This document shows positions 10,017 to 18,499 of a DNA stretch of 64,000 bases, piece after piece. The DNA lies in NCBI RefSeq assembly GCF_014638275.1, contig NZ_BMFJ01000001.1:1786338-1850337 (forward strand), written 5' to 3'. The stretch is from Primorskyibacter flagellatus (GTDB lineage: Bacteria; Pseudomonadota; Alphaproteobacteria; Rhodobacterales; Rhodobacteraceae). Below the pieces are notes generated by a model. It did not search any database. It saw only the letters and a list, made by a program, of their open reading frames with translations, and had not been told where the DNA came from. Position 1 is the stretch's first letter. Each line of letters begins with the position of its first letter. The translations under genes and the position numbers were made by a program.

Positions 10017-10444
10017 CAGGTTTTTCTCTTGTACTGGTAGAGGTCGAACAGCGAAGGACCGGCCTGCACCAGCCCGCCGGCGAACCCCCATTTTCCGGCC
10101 GACGCTGCATTCTTCCCGGCCATCCGCCAGTCAGCGGCTTCCGACATCCTGTTGCCGAAGTTGATCCGGCGTTCCCGGTCGCGAGTGGCGCGGAGTTCGT
10201 TGACCATCTCGAAGGTTCCGACGCTTGGTGCCTGACCGTTCGCCCCCATCGCGGCCCGGAGCGACCCGAGTTCAGACTCGAGCCCCTGCCGGGACGCGGT
10301 ATCGGTCTGGATTGCGCGGGTCCGCCCGGTGAAGGCGTTGATCTCCGCCTGTTCCTTCTCGCCGCGAGACTTCGCGAGGGCGGAGGCGCCCGCTGCGATC
10401 CCGGCACCGGCTTTTGCTGCGAGGGAGAGACTGACCGGGTCCAT
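10016..10444 (-). CDS. Small internal virion protein (T7 gp14-like position)
   Basis: This gene encodes 142 residues and abuts its neighbours at both ends. The N-terminal 25 residues are Ala/Gly-rich and hydrophobic (LAAKAGAGIAAGASALA), followed by a charged helical body. T7 gp14, the smallest ejected core protein, is found in the same place and has a similar make-up: a short hydrophobic start and a helical coiled body. Assignment rests on this position and composition, not on a motif. Confidence 0.7.
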   Translation of the reverse strand: MDPVSLSLAAKAGAGIAAGASALAKSRGEKEQAEINAFTGRTRAIQTDTASRQGLESELGSLRAAMGANGQAPSVGTFEMVNELRATRDRERRINFGNRMSEAADWRMAGKNAASAGKWGFAGGLVQAGPSLFDLYQYKRKT

Positions 10445-12636
10445 TATGCCTGCACCTTCTGACCGAGAGCGAGAATCCGAAACTTGCCTGGGCGAACCCG
10501 CCGGACTTCAAGGTCCGGGTGGTCGCGGTTGCCAAAGACGGTGAAGTGGCGGACTTCCGTGCGCGCCTTGGGCGGCGCAGTCAGATCATCGCCGAAGTGG
10601 TAGGCGCCGACCTTGTTGACGACGCCGTTGCAGACCACCTCATATCCGTGCGTGTTCTGGACGGAGACGTTCAGTTCCATCACGCGCGCCTTGAGTGAAC
10701 CGGCTCGCTCGCTTTCGATGATCTCGATTGGCCATGGCTTCACGGAGCAGCGGAAATTGAGCCCGACCTGCCGGACGCCTGCTACGTCAGGTTCGTCGGT
10801 GATCGTGCCGTCATCGTTGACCTCGAATGAACCGGCGTCCCACCCTTCGATGTAGTAGTCGACCGTCTCGCCGGCGAGGTGCATCGTGGAAGGTGTTCCG
10901 ACCAGAAGCGGTTCCCCGTTGACCGTCAGGCCCTCCCCGTTGGCGTCCAGTTCCATCGGAATGGATAGGTCTTCGCCGATGGAGGCGCAGTCCAGAACAA
11001 GGGTTTCGTCGAACGCCTCGAAGAACCTCACGGTGCTGGCGAAATCGCGTTCCACGATCGCCCAATACCCACCGAAGATCGGTGCGACACTGACAAACCG
11101 TCCCTGCGTCTCCCACGGGGTGAAGCCAACAGTTTCGTCTTTCAGGCTGGATTGCCAGGACACCGCTGCGATGGTGCCGTCGCCGTTGATGATGAGGACG
11201 AATTTTTCGACCTCGCGCGAGTCCAGAGACGGGCCGCAGAGCCGCCGCGGGGACTTCACCAAATGCTTGTGGTAGGTGGTGATAGAGCGCACCGACCATT
11301 TCAGGTAGATGTTCCCGTCGAGCACCACGGCCGCCACGTTCTCACCGGAGGAATCGACGAAGACCGCGCCTTCGCCAAACTTCACCGGCTTGATCTCGCT
11401 GCATCCGGTCTCGTCGATGAAGACCGGGTTGAACGTGGTCGGGGAGATCACGCCATTCTCGCGCGTCGGGACGTTGTAGATCCCCGAGTCCGAGAACAGG
11501 ATGAGGTCGCCGATGTCGAGCGCGTGCAGCCAGCGCGGCGCTCCATTGCCGACCTGGCGGACAATCGCGTCGTCATCTTCTGTCCCCACGTCGAAATCGT
11601 TGATCGACCTGGAGGAGGAAAGGGCGATCAGATCGGGGATGCTCTCGAAGTCCAGAAACACCAACCGGGAGGAGACGCCGGCGGCGGCGCGGGGGTATCC
11701 GCGGAGCGGCGACATCAGGGGTTCATCCCAGATCGGCGAGGACAGCGGAGGGATGGTGGTAACGGCCGTGACTTTGGAGGTGCCGCTCGATGTGCTGTTC
11801 GGCGCGCTCAGTTCCTCGCCGACATCGGGCCCCTCGTAGAACGACTGCGTGACCACATCGAGGTTCAGCCCGTCGATCCCCAGAACGACGCCCTGAAAGT
11901 TGGTGTCGGCACCCACAACAGCGTCTCCGACCCGGTACTCGGTCGAGTTCTCGACTGCGATGCGGAAACTCGGGGGGAGTTCGTTGACGACGGTGCCGCG
12001 CACCACCGACCCGCTGATCCGGTGGGTGATCTCGATTTCGCGCAGTCCATATCGAATCCGCTGACCGACATAGGCCTCCACCCAGATCGGCGTGCTGGCC
12101 TCGACGAGGATATTTCCGTTAAGGCCGGAGGGCTTGATGGTGACCGCCTGTTCGTAGGCCCAATAGGGCTGCGCGAGTTCTCCGCCGGGCGCGCTGGAAA
12201 ACGCGAAGTTTCCAAAGGACCAGACGCCCTTGTCGTAGTTGAGCTCATGGATGCCGCCTGAGCCGGAACCGATGATCGTCTTCTTGCGCATCGGGGTCAC
12301 CCAGACCTCATCCGTGTCATCCCATGTGACGGAGGTGTGCTCGAAAACGAGATCGCCCGTGGCGTCGACCACCTCCAACGATGCGTCCTTGATGATGAGA
12401 CCGAATTTCAGGCCGGAGGTCGGGCGGATTTCGATGATGTCATCCGCCATGCCCGCGGCCCTGACCTTCCGGAGGCCCGGCCGCGCCTCGATGGTCTGGG
12501 TGGCCAGCGCCTTCATGTTGAGGGCACCTCGCAGGGCTTGCTGCCGCGCTTCGAGATCGTCGCGTTCCAGAAAGTCCTCGCGGGTCTCCATGAACGGAAA
12601 CGCCCGCTGCGTCACGGTTTTCTTGATCCTAGCCAC
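10444..12636 (-). CDS. Tail tubular protein B-like (nozzle) protein
   Basis: This gene encodes 730 residues. GTG 12636 is chosen because it overlaps the end of the preceding gene by eight bases and the following sequence (RIKKTVTQRAFPFMETREDF) is protein-like, while residues encoded further upstream are out-of-frame shadow of that gene. The early segment RGALNMKALATQTIEARPG resembles the beginning of T7 gp12-type nozzle proteins, and the protein is beta-rich throughout with size close to gp12 (794 residues). It follows the tail tubular A-like gene, the usual podoviral order. In the virion it would form the distal tube through which DNA exits. Confidence 0.8.
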   Translation of the reverse strand: MARIKKTVTQRAFPFMETREDFLERDDLEARQQALRGALNMKALATQTIEARPGLRKVRAAGMADDIIEIRPTSGLKFGLIIKDASLEVVDATGDLVFEHTSVTWDDTDEVWVTPMRKKTIIGSGSGGIHELNYDKGVWSFGNFAFSSAPGGELAQPYWAYEQAVTIKPSGLNGNILVEASTPIWVEAYVGQRIRYGLREIEITHRISGSVVRGTVVNELPPSFRIAVENSTEYRVGDAVVGADTNFQGVVLGIDGLNLDVVTQSFYEGPDVGEELSAPNSTSSGTSKVTAVTTIPPLSSPIWDEPLMSPLRGYPRAAAGVSSRLVFLDFESIPDLIALSSSRSINDFDVGTEDDDAIVRQVGNGAPRWLHALDIGDLILFSDSGIYNVPTRENGVISPTTFNPVFIDETGCSEIKPVKFGEGAVFVDSSGENVAAVVLDGNIYLKWSVRSITTYHKHLVKSPRRLCGPSLDSREVEKFVLIINGDGTIAAVSWQSSLKDETVGFTPWETQGRFVSVAPIFGGYWAIVERDFASTVRFFEAFDETLVLDCASIGEDLSIPMELDANGEGLTVNGEPLLVGTPSTMHLAGETVDYYIEGWDAGSFEVNDDGTITDEPDVAGVRQVGLNFRCSVKPWPIEIIESERAGSLKARVMELNVSVQNTHGYEVVCNGVVNKVGAYHFGDDLTAPPKARTEVRHFTVFGNRDHPDLEVRRVRPGKFRILALGQKVQA

Positions 12637-13225
12637 GCCGGTGTCTCGCGCTCGCGATCGGTCCCTTGCGATAGAACGGCTGTGCGCTCCTCGCCTTGGA
12701 GGAGTTCGTCCTGGCGCGCTGGAAATAGACTTCGGCCGCCTGATCGAGGCCTTCCGCTTCCCGGTACTCCTCGCGCACCGCGCGCGCGATGATCGCCTCG
12801 CATCGTTTCTGGACACCCATGCAGAAGTTGGCGGACCAGAGGTTCTGCGCGCCAACCTCGACGTATTCGATCCAGCAGCCGTCCGGGTTGTTCAGGTGGA
12901 CATGGGTGCCGTCCTGAATCCAGTCGACGTTGATGTCGTGGCCCTGGCTGTTTCGAAGCCAGCAGCGGCGGACATGGATCGCAGCGGAGGGGGTCAGATA
13001 GGCGTCGTCGTAACCGAATTTCCCCGGCGCGCGGGTGACGAGATTCTGCTCGACGCGGGTGAAATAGTAGGCGCCGTCTTCGAGTTCGGATTCCACGATG
13101 CCCGGCCAATTCCGGAACAGGGTCCGATATTCCATGGACCCGTCGTTTTCCGCGACGATTTCAAGCTGACCCTGGGCCAGCAGGGCGGCGTTCATGATGC
13201 CGAGCATGGAGAATTCTGTTGCCAT
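12629..13225 (-). CDS. Tail tubular protein A-like (gatekeeper) protein
   Basis: This gene encodes 198 residues. ATG 13225 gives the start MATEFSMLGIMNAALLAQGQ, typical of adaptor proteins that begin with a helix binding the portal. The size matches T7 gp11 (196 residues). It contains a helical C-terminal half (CEAIIARAVREEYREAEGLD) and a basic tail. It is the first gene of the tail module, right after a strong terminator that ends the capsid module. It likely forms the ring between portal and nozzle. Confidence 0.8.
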   Translation of the reverse strand: MATEFSMLGIMNAALLAQGQLEIVAENDGSMEYRTLFRNWPGIVESELEDGAYYFTRVEQNLVTRAPGKFGYDDAYLTPSAAIHVRRCWLRNSQGHDINVDWIQDGTHVHLNNPDGCWIEYVEVGAQNLWSANFCMGVQKRCEAIIARAVREEYREAEGLDQAAEVYFQRARTNSSKARSAQPFYRKGPIASARHRRG

Positions 13226-13267
13226 GCGGCGGATATTCCCCACGACCACGGGCCGACCAAATGCACA

Positions 13268-13299
13268 ACGAAAAACGGGCGACCCGAAGGCCGCCCGTT
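13268..13299 (-). terminator. Rho-independent terminator with UUCG loop
   Basis: On the minus strand an 11-bp stem (AACGGGCGGCC with GGTCGCCCGTT, one G-U pair) closes a UUCG tetraloop and runs into TTTTT. It lies between the last capsid-module gene and the first tail gene, both read leftward, so it separates or attenuates tail expression relative to head genes. Confidence 0.88.
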
Positions 13300-13340
13300 C
13301 CCCAACCCGTCCGCTCTCTTAGGAGGTCCGCCGCGGAGGG

Positions 13341-13865
13341 TTATTCCTCGTCGTCATCCTCGTCGTCGTCATCCTCGATGACCAGCTTTTCGAGTTCGCG
13401 CTTGATGAGCATGACGACATCATCGCGCTTCATCCGCTTCTTCTGGGTCCGGATGCCGAGTTTCAGCATGAGGATCTTGAGTTCGTCGCCGTCCATCTCG
13501 TCGAGGTCGACGGACATCCGGTCCAGCGGCGTCAGGTTCAGCACATCCTTGGCCGTCGAGACATCGCGGATCATCCACTCGCTCGAAAAGGCGTCCTTGT
13601 GGACGACGTGCTTGGTCTTGGGATGGACCAGCCCGACGCCGGCGATGGTGCCGAAGTCGGTGGTGATGATCCGGAAATACTCCGATTCCCTGGGGGCGCC
13701 CTCGACTTCGACCTCACTCGCGTCGACCCCGAGCGCCTCGCGGATTTTCTCGCGCAGGGTCTCATCCTTCCAGGAGGAGGAGGCGCCGGCGATTTCGAGT
13801 TCCGAAGCCTTCTTGACGAGGGCTTCGGTGTCCGCGGTGGCTAGGTTGAATTCGGCGTCCGTCAC
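13341..13865 (-). CDS. Phage head/tail-junction protein, hypothetical, acidic C-terminus
   Basis: This gene encodes 174 residues. The reading frame is open further upstream, but that part is a shadow of the cement gene; GTG 13865 overlaps that gene's stop as GTGA and is the sensible start. The protein begins with a helical acidic segment, has a beta-rich middle, and ends in an almost purely acidic run (IEDDDDEDDDEE). I do not recognise the family. Its place between capsid cement and tail tubular A suggests a head completion or structural accessory role. Confidence 0.7.
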   Translation of the reverse strand: MTDAEFNLATADTEALVKKASELEIAGASSSWKDETLREKIREALGVDASEVEVEGAPRESEYFRIITTDFGTIAGVGLVHPKTKHVVHKDAFSSEWMIRDVSTAKDVLNLTPLDRMSVDLDEMDGDELKILMLKLGIRTQKKRMKRDDVVMLIKRELEKLVIEDDDDEDDDEE

Positions 13866-14290
13866 GAATTCACCTGCGTTGCCACGGCCGCCGTGATCTT
13901 GCCGGCGGTGGCGTTGGAGCCGCCCACGGTGAAGCGCAGCCCGAAGTAGTCGAGCATGGTCGCATCCGGGACAAAGCGGGTGAATGCCGGACGGAACCCG
14001 GCGATGAGGGATGCCAGCGGGATCGCGCCGGAGGAGGCGAGGACCGTGGACGAGGTGAGGTCGGCCGCGTCCGAGGTTTCGATAGTAATCGTCAGCGAGG
14101 TCAGCGTCAGGAAGGTCTGCGTGACCTGAATCAGCAGCGGGACTTCGGTGCCGGAGCCGATGTTGCGAACGATCTGACCGGCTTCGAGCGGGACCACGCC
14201 GGTTTCGTTCCAGCGGATGACGTTCTGGGAGATCGCGGTCGCGGTGATCGCCTGGTTCTCTGCCAGGATCAGGTTCTTGTTCAGGATCAT
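13862..14290 (-). CDS. Capsid cement protein (Bbp16-like)
   Basis: This gene encodes 142 residues, Thr/Ala/Ile-rich and beta-patterned, beginning MILNKNLILAENQAI. A small beta-rich protein encoded directly after the major capsid protein matches the capsid cement protein of Bordetella phage BPP-1 (Bbp16 family), a jellyroll that staples capsomers. A ribosome site AAGGAA lies upstream. Assignment is from resemblance and order and would be confirmed by a profile search. Confidence 0.75.
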   Translation of the reverse strand: MILNKNLILAENQAITATAISQNVIRWNETGVVPLEAGQIVRNIGSGTEVPLLIQVTQTFLTLTSLTITIETSDAADLTSSTVLASSGAIPLASLIAGFRPAFTRFVPDATMLDYFGLRFTVGGSNATAGKITAAVATQVNS

Positions 14291-14347
14291 GTGGGGTTCC
14301 TTGTTTGCGGCGGGGTGGAGAGTCCACGCCCGCCAATGTGTTCCGGA

Positions 14348-15376
14348 TCAGACGACGCGGGCTTCGGTGTTGAGGATCGCGTCGGTCTCGCGCAGCGGGA
14401 AACCGCGATAGGTCTCCACCTCCTTGCCCTGGATTTCCATGAGGCGCAGGCGGGTGAAGTTGTCGTTGGCGCCGGAGTTCGTGCCAAGGGCGTCGAGGGC
14501 TTCCAGCACGTCGCGGTTACAGTAGATCGCGATGCGGCCGGGCGAGGACTGGTTGGCGACCTTGCGGACGCGCCGCGATTTCAGCTTCCAGTAGGCCTTG
14601 CGCATGTACGCGTAGATGTCGACGTTGCCTGCGGCGAGTTCGGACGCGTCGATGTTGCGGATCGCCGCACACCGCTGCCAGTCGCCGAGGGTGAACCCGC
14701 ATTGCGCGGAGAACATCTCCTCCTCGACGAAGTACGGGTTTCCGTTGGCGTCGAGAACACGCTGTTCGCCCTTGTTCTCGCGCTGGATGCCGCCGACCGT
14801 GCCCTTGGGGTAAATCACGGAGAGCCCGTCGTAACTCCATTCGACCATATAGATCGACGTGTTGTCGGAGCCGGTTCCGCCGGCGTCGACGATCTGAGCG
14901 CCTGCGCCCGATGTTGCTTTCTTGGAGAAACGCGCACCGAGACCTTTCGGGTGACGGGCGTTGGTCGCCGGATCGTAGTAGAACAGCGCGCGCATGAGTT
15001 CCTGAGACATGCTTTCGATATGGGTGCGTGCTTCGGCCTGCCGGAACGCGGTGGCGTTTTCGGCGTAGAGCTTGATCTGGCGCTTATCGACATCGGCCAG
15101 GGATTCCACGAAGCCGGTGGTGTCGTCGACGGTCTGCTTGGACGACTTCGACTGCGGGATACCCTCATAGAGGGCGCCCCATGCGACGGTGGGGAGACCG
15201 GTGCGGATCGAGCGGGTGTGCTTCTGACCGGAGTTGCATTCCATCCACGACCAGTCGTCGAGAATGTCCTGCGAGGTGTCGTTCATAGTCTCGATCGTGT
15301 CGATATAGCGCCCGTAGCCGTCAAGCTGCTTGTAGGCGTCGACCATATCCTGCGTCGATTGGGTAAGCGTTGCCAT
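14348..15376 (-). CDS. Major capsid protein (BPP-1-like)
   Basis: This gene encodes 342 residues, the usual length of the BPP-1 group of HK97-fold capsid proteins. Recognisable stretches include the start with LTQSTQDMVDAYKQLDG, a central loop region with many Gly/Ser residues (SKKATSGAGAQIVDAGGTG), and a C-terminal domain ending PLRETDAILNTEARVV. It lies between the scaffold and cement genes, the standard head-operon order. AAGGACA precedes the ATG. It forms the icosahedral shell. Confidence 0.85.
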   Translation of the reverse strand: MATLTQSTQDMVDAYKQLDGYGRYIDTIETMNDTSQDILDDWSWMECNSGQKHTRSIRTGLPTVAWGALYEGIPQSKSSKQTVDDTTGFVESLADVDKRQIKLYAENATAFRQAEARTHIESMSQELMRALFYYDPATNARHPKGLGARFSKKATSGAGAQIVDAGGTGSDNTSIYMVEWSYDGLSVIYPKGTVGGIQRENKGEQRVLDANGNPYFVEEEMFSAQCGFTLGDWQRCAAIRNIDASELAAGNVDIYAYMRKAYWKLKSRRVRKVANQSSPGRIAIYCNRDVLEALDALGTNSGANDNFTRLRLMEIQGKEVETYRGFPLRETDAILNTEARVV

Positions 15377-15387
15377 TCAGATTGTCC

Positions 15388-16143
15388 TTATTTCGTGGGG
15401 TTGGCGTAGTAGTTGTCGAGGTCGGCCTTGGTCGGATCACCCGACTTCGGAACCGGGTCCGACGTTTTGAGGGCGCGGGGGTTCAGCAGCTTTTCGAGCG
15501 CCTTCACCCCGGCGGCGGTGTTGATGGCGACCGTGAGGCCGGGCACGAGTTCGGCGGGGAGCCGGGCTTCCAGAGCGCGCGTGACCGCATCTACCCGCGA
15601 CTGCGCGGCAGTGCCGAGGGAGGCGAATTCCTCTTTGGATTTCACGAAGAGCGGCGAGAACGAGGCGGCCTCGTATTTGGCGAGCAGCCCTATGAATTCC
15701 CCGGCGGCACCTTTGGGGATGTTGTGCTTGTGGAGTAGGCCGCCGAATTCTTCGAAGAGCGGGGCCATGGCGGGATCGTCAAGCAGGAGCTTTGGATTGA
15801 AGTCCTCGGGAAGATCGAGGTCGCCGTAGTCGATGTTGTCGGGGATCGCAAACTCGTAGCCCTTGCCGTCTTCCGGCACTTCCGCCAGTTCCTCGCCGCG
15901 GCGGGCGTGGAAGGACGCGAGTTCGTCGTAGTGGGCTTTGAAGCCGTCGATGTCGGCTTTGCCTTCCGGCCGGAATTGCTCGGGCAGGAACGAATAGTCG
16001 GCTTCGGTGGAAATCGTGTCGTCGCCGGTCGATACGGTATCGTCGCCACCAGCGGGAGCGGTGTCGTCACCGCCTCCGGGGTTGCCCTCGTCCGCTGGCG
16101 CGAACAGCCTGATTTTCCACCACGGGTTCTGCATCAAATTCAT
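15388..16143 (-). CDS. Capsid assembly scaffolding protein
   Basis: This gene encodes 251 residues, acidic and largely helical, with a repetitive Asp/Thr/Gly stretch near residues 22-47 (GGDDTAPAGGDDTVSTGDD). A very strong ribosome site (TTAGGAGGAT) fixes the start at 16143. It lies immediately upstream of the major capsid gene, where scaffolds that direct procapsid assembly are encoded in podoviruses. High acidity, low complexity and the strong ribosome site fit a protein made in large amounts and not retained in the virion. Confidence 0.8.
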   Translation of the reverse strand: MNLMQNPWWKIRLFAPADEGNPGGGDDTAPAGGDDTVSTGDDTISTEADYSFLPEQFRPEGKADIDGFKAHYDELASFHARRGEELAEVPEDGKGYEFAIPDNIDYGDLDLPEDFNPKLLLDDPAMAPLFEEFGGLLHKHNIPKGAAGEFIGLLAKYEAASFSPLFVKSKEEFASLGTAAQSRVDAVTRALEARLPAELVPGLTVAINTAAGVKALEKLLNPRALKTSDPVPKSGDPTKADLDNYYANPTK

Positions 16144-16411
16144 CGCTCAAGATCCTCCTAAGATCGAGGGCGATGAAACTCTGGGCATTGATCGCATCCA
16201 ATGCACGGGGGTCCGCCGTGATCGGGATGCTCCGGAGAAGGGTGGCTTTTTCCAGCAAATCCAGAAGGATGGACCCATCGGGGGTTCTGAGTGTCGCGCG
16301 GATCGCGTCGATCAGTTCCTTGGCTTCCTTGCGCTTGGCGGGGAGGCGCCGGAGCTCTGAGATATATTCGATGAGGGGGCCGGGCTCACTCAGTCGGCGG
16401 GGTAGTTCCAT
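16067..16411 (-). CDS. Phage hypothetical protein between portal and scaffold
   Basis: This gene encodes 114 residues from ATG 16411 (MELPRRLSEPGPLIEYISEL). It overlaps the portal gene by 26 bases and the scaffold gene by 77 bases on the same strand. The long overlap is unusual, but without it the portal-scaffold junction would be an untranslated gap of 240 bases in an otherwise gapless operon. The protein is helical and charged with an Arg-rich C-terminus. Function unknown; possibly a head-assembly accessory protein. Confidence 0.6.
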   Translation of the reverse strand: MELPRRLSEPGPLIEYISELRRLPAKRKEAKELIDAIRATLRTPDGSILLDLLEKATLLRSIPITADPRALDAINAQSFIALDLRRILSDEFDAEPVVENQAVRASGRGQPRRR

Positions 16412-17906
16412 CCGGATTTCCTTGCGCGGGTTCGTCGCGGACCACGGTGAGTTCGTCACCGGATGCCTTCACGATGTTCTTGAAGCTGCCGATCACGTCG
16501 ATCGCCTGGCCGAAGGCTTCACCGAAGACGCCGGCGCCGAGCTCGAGGTTGGATCGGGAGACCATCACCTTGTCCTGGTTCTGGGCTTTTTGGAGGGGCG
16601 AGACGGGCTGAACGGTGATCGCCTGTTCGTTGAGGGTGATCGCCTCCTGCATCAGCGACTTCTCGATCGCGATGTATTCGACCCTCTGGATGAAGGGCAG
16701 GAAGAATTCTTTCCAGAGCGGGGCCGAGGGTTTGCCGATGCGCTGCTGGACGCGGCGGCGTTCGTCGATCCATTGGGAGGCGGTCGGGGGGGTCTCGCCG
16801 CGCTGGCGGGGGCCGTCCTGATACCAGCGCGCGCGGAGACGGTCTTCGAGGCGGTCTTCGGAGAAGAAACCGAGGTCCAGCTTGGTCCCCTTCTGCAACT
16901 CGTAAATCTGGTCGCGGGTGAAGCCGCGGTTGGCGGGATACGAGCGGCCGGCGTCGACGCCATCGGAGAGGTCGAGGAACCCGTCATCCGCGTAGATCAG
17001 GGTGTTGCGGAGGGATTGGTCGAGACCGTCGAGGACGGCTTCATCGACGGCGTTGTAGACGCGCATGTCCGGCAGGGATTTCCAGCCGGGGCCCCTGCCC
17101 CACGGTTTGCCGGGCTGCGGATTGAAGCGACCGACCATGAGCGGGCAGGCCCCGGCGAAGGGACCGATGGTTTCCGGCGTCTCCGGGGTGATCCGCTTGC
17201 CGTCCGCGGTGATCTCCATCTTCCACATCGGATTGCCGGGGTCCGACCAATCCAGCCAGAATCCCCAACAGACTTTGACCGTGGCTCCGGGCCGGGTGAT
17301 CTTGCGCTGCAATGCCGGGTCGGAGAGGTCGACATCCCAACCGGAGAACAGGGCTTCGAGGGAGGATGCGAGGACGGGTTTCTCGCGGAAGCGGTCGAGG
17401 ATCCCGAGGTGTCCGGGGGTAATCAGGAGTTCGTGCGGCGGCACGGTCTCGCAGAAGATGGGTTGCGAGAAGTGCGCGGATTCCACCCACATCGCGATGG
17501 TGCCATGCCCGGCCTCGAACATCACCTGCGGGGAGATGTCGTTGTAGTTGGAGCCGGTGATGAGGTCGAACAGATCGTCCTCGCGCGCGCTGACGAGGGC
17601 GGTGACCTGATCGACATTATCCGGATGGATGGGCGCAGTGACCATGTAGTCCGTCCATTTCGCCTCGGACGGGGTGTAGTAGGTGACCAGATCGGAAGCG
17701 AAGTCGCCGGCGAGGTCTTCGGGCAAGGAGATGAAGGTTTCGGCGTCGTTGTCGCGGGGATTGCGGAGGAGGTCTCCGTCGAAGTCCCATTCGCGGCCCG
17801 GACAGATGAAGGAATAGATTTCCTCGATGGTGGGACGCACGACATCCCGCCACCGCTTCGCCATGTCGTAGCGGGTGGAGAATTCCTTGGACGGCTTACC
17901 TGTCAT
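16386..17906 (-). CDS. Portal (head-tail connector) protein
   Basis: This gene encodes 506 residues, the size of T7-type portals (about 535). The start KEFSTRYDMAKRWRDVVRP with the following ISLPEDLAGDFASDLVTYYTP resembles the conserved beginning of the head-tail connecting family. Near residues 290-310 there is an NAVDEAVLDGLDQ helix typical of the connector core. It lies between terminase and scaffold/capsid genes. Twelve copies would form the ring at the packaging vertex that binds terminase and later the tail. Confidence 0.88.
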   Translation of the reverse strand: MTGKPSKEFSTRYDMAKRWRDVVRPTIEEIYSFICPGREWDFDGDLLRNPRDNDAETFISLPEDLAGDFASDLVTYYTPSEAKWTDYMVTAPIHPDNVDQVTALVSAREDDLFDLITGSNYNDISPQVMFEAGHGTIAMWVESAHFSQPIFCETVPPHELLITPGHLGILDRFREKPVLASSLEALFSGWDVDLSDPALQRKITRPGATVKVCWGFWLDWSDPGNPMWKMEITADGKRITPETPETIGPFAGACPLMVGRFNPQPGKPWGRGPGWKSLPDMRVYNAVDEAVLDGLDQSLRNTLIYADDGFLDLSDGVDAGRSYPANRGFTRDQIYELQKGTKLDLGFFSEDRLEDRLRARWYQDGPRQRGETPPTASQWIDERRRVQQRIGKPSAPLWKEFFLPFIQRVEYIAIEKSLMQEAITLNEQAITVQPVSPLQKAQNQDKVMVSRSNLELGAGVFGEAFGQAIDVIGSFKNIVKASGDELTVVRDEPAQGNPDGTTPPTE

Positions 17907-18117
17907 TGGTCACGATCGGGGCGGTTGTGGCCTTCGGCTTTGCCTTGGCGGTTCCGGGGGTTCCGAACATCGAGAGGTTTCCGAGGCCGTAGACGGCGCG
18001 GAGGTCGGAGGTGAGCCCGGCGGCGGTTTGGGAGGCGGCGTCCCGGCGCTCAAGCAGGGAGAGACGGCGCTCCCGCATCCGTGTCTTCCTGTCCTCCGGG
18101 TCTTCCTTCGGTCCCAT
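17896..18117 (-). CDS. Small phage protein, hypothetical
   Basis: This gene encodes 73 residues from ATG 18117 (MGPKEDPEDRKTRMRERRLS), overlapping the upstream gene by 68 bases and the portal start by 11. An N-terminal charged helix (about residues 8-35) is followed by a Gly/Ala/Lys-rich tail. It sits just before the portal, where many podoviruses encode a small head protein. Function unknown. Confidence 0.6.
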   Translation of the reverse strand: MGPKEDPEDRKTRMRERRLSLLERRDAASQTAAGLTSDLRAVYGLGNLSMFGTPGTAKAKPKATTAPIVTNDR

Positions 18118-18499
18118 GTATTCGCGCTCCTCTGGTTTCCAGCAACTTCTTGCGGAGGCCTCGCGGGGTAAATGCACGGATGCCGGCGAGGGCCGCGCAT
18201 TGGGTGACGCAGTTCATGGGCATGTGGAGGGGGAGACGGAAGGTGGCGACCGGTTCTATGGAGATGACCTCCTCGGATCGCTGGAACACGTCGGCCATGA
18301 GATCGGTGACCTCATCGTGGAGGTGGGTGATGACGAGCGAGGTGGTCAGGCGGCCGGGGTCGAAGAAGAACCAGGTGTCGTCCACGGTGTAGCCGAAGCA
18401 TTCGACGTGCCCGAATACCGATGTGATCCGGGCGCCGGTGCGGAGATCGGCGAGGCGTGCGGGGCGATGGAAGGCGAAGTAGATTTCAACGGGAAGCAC
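18050..18499 (-). CDS. Phage hypothetical protein
   Basis: This gene encodes 149 residues. GTG 18499, overlapping the terminase stop by 14 bases, is preferred because upstream residues in this frame mirror the terminase gene. The sequence has a compact alpha/beta look (VEIYFAFHRPARLADLRTGA, then FGHVECFGYTVDDTWFFFDP). I do not recognise the family. It is cotranscribed with terminase and portal. Confidence 0.65.
   Translation of the reverse strand: MLPVEIYFAFHRPARLADLRTGARITSVFGHVECFGYTVDDTWFFFDPGRLTTSLVITHLHDEVTDLMADVFQRSEEVISIEPVATFRLPLHMPMNCVTQCAALAGIRAFTPRGLRKKLLETRGARIHGTEGRPGGQEDTDAGAPSLPA

Noticed and set aside
16173-18014. 613-codon plus-strand open frame across the portal region
   Set aside because: It lies antisense to the portal gene and its neighbours. 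Composition follows the GC-driven third-position shadow, and there is no fitting operon on that strand.
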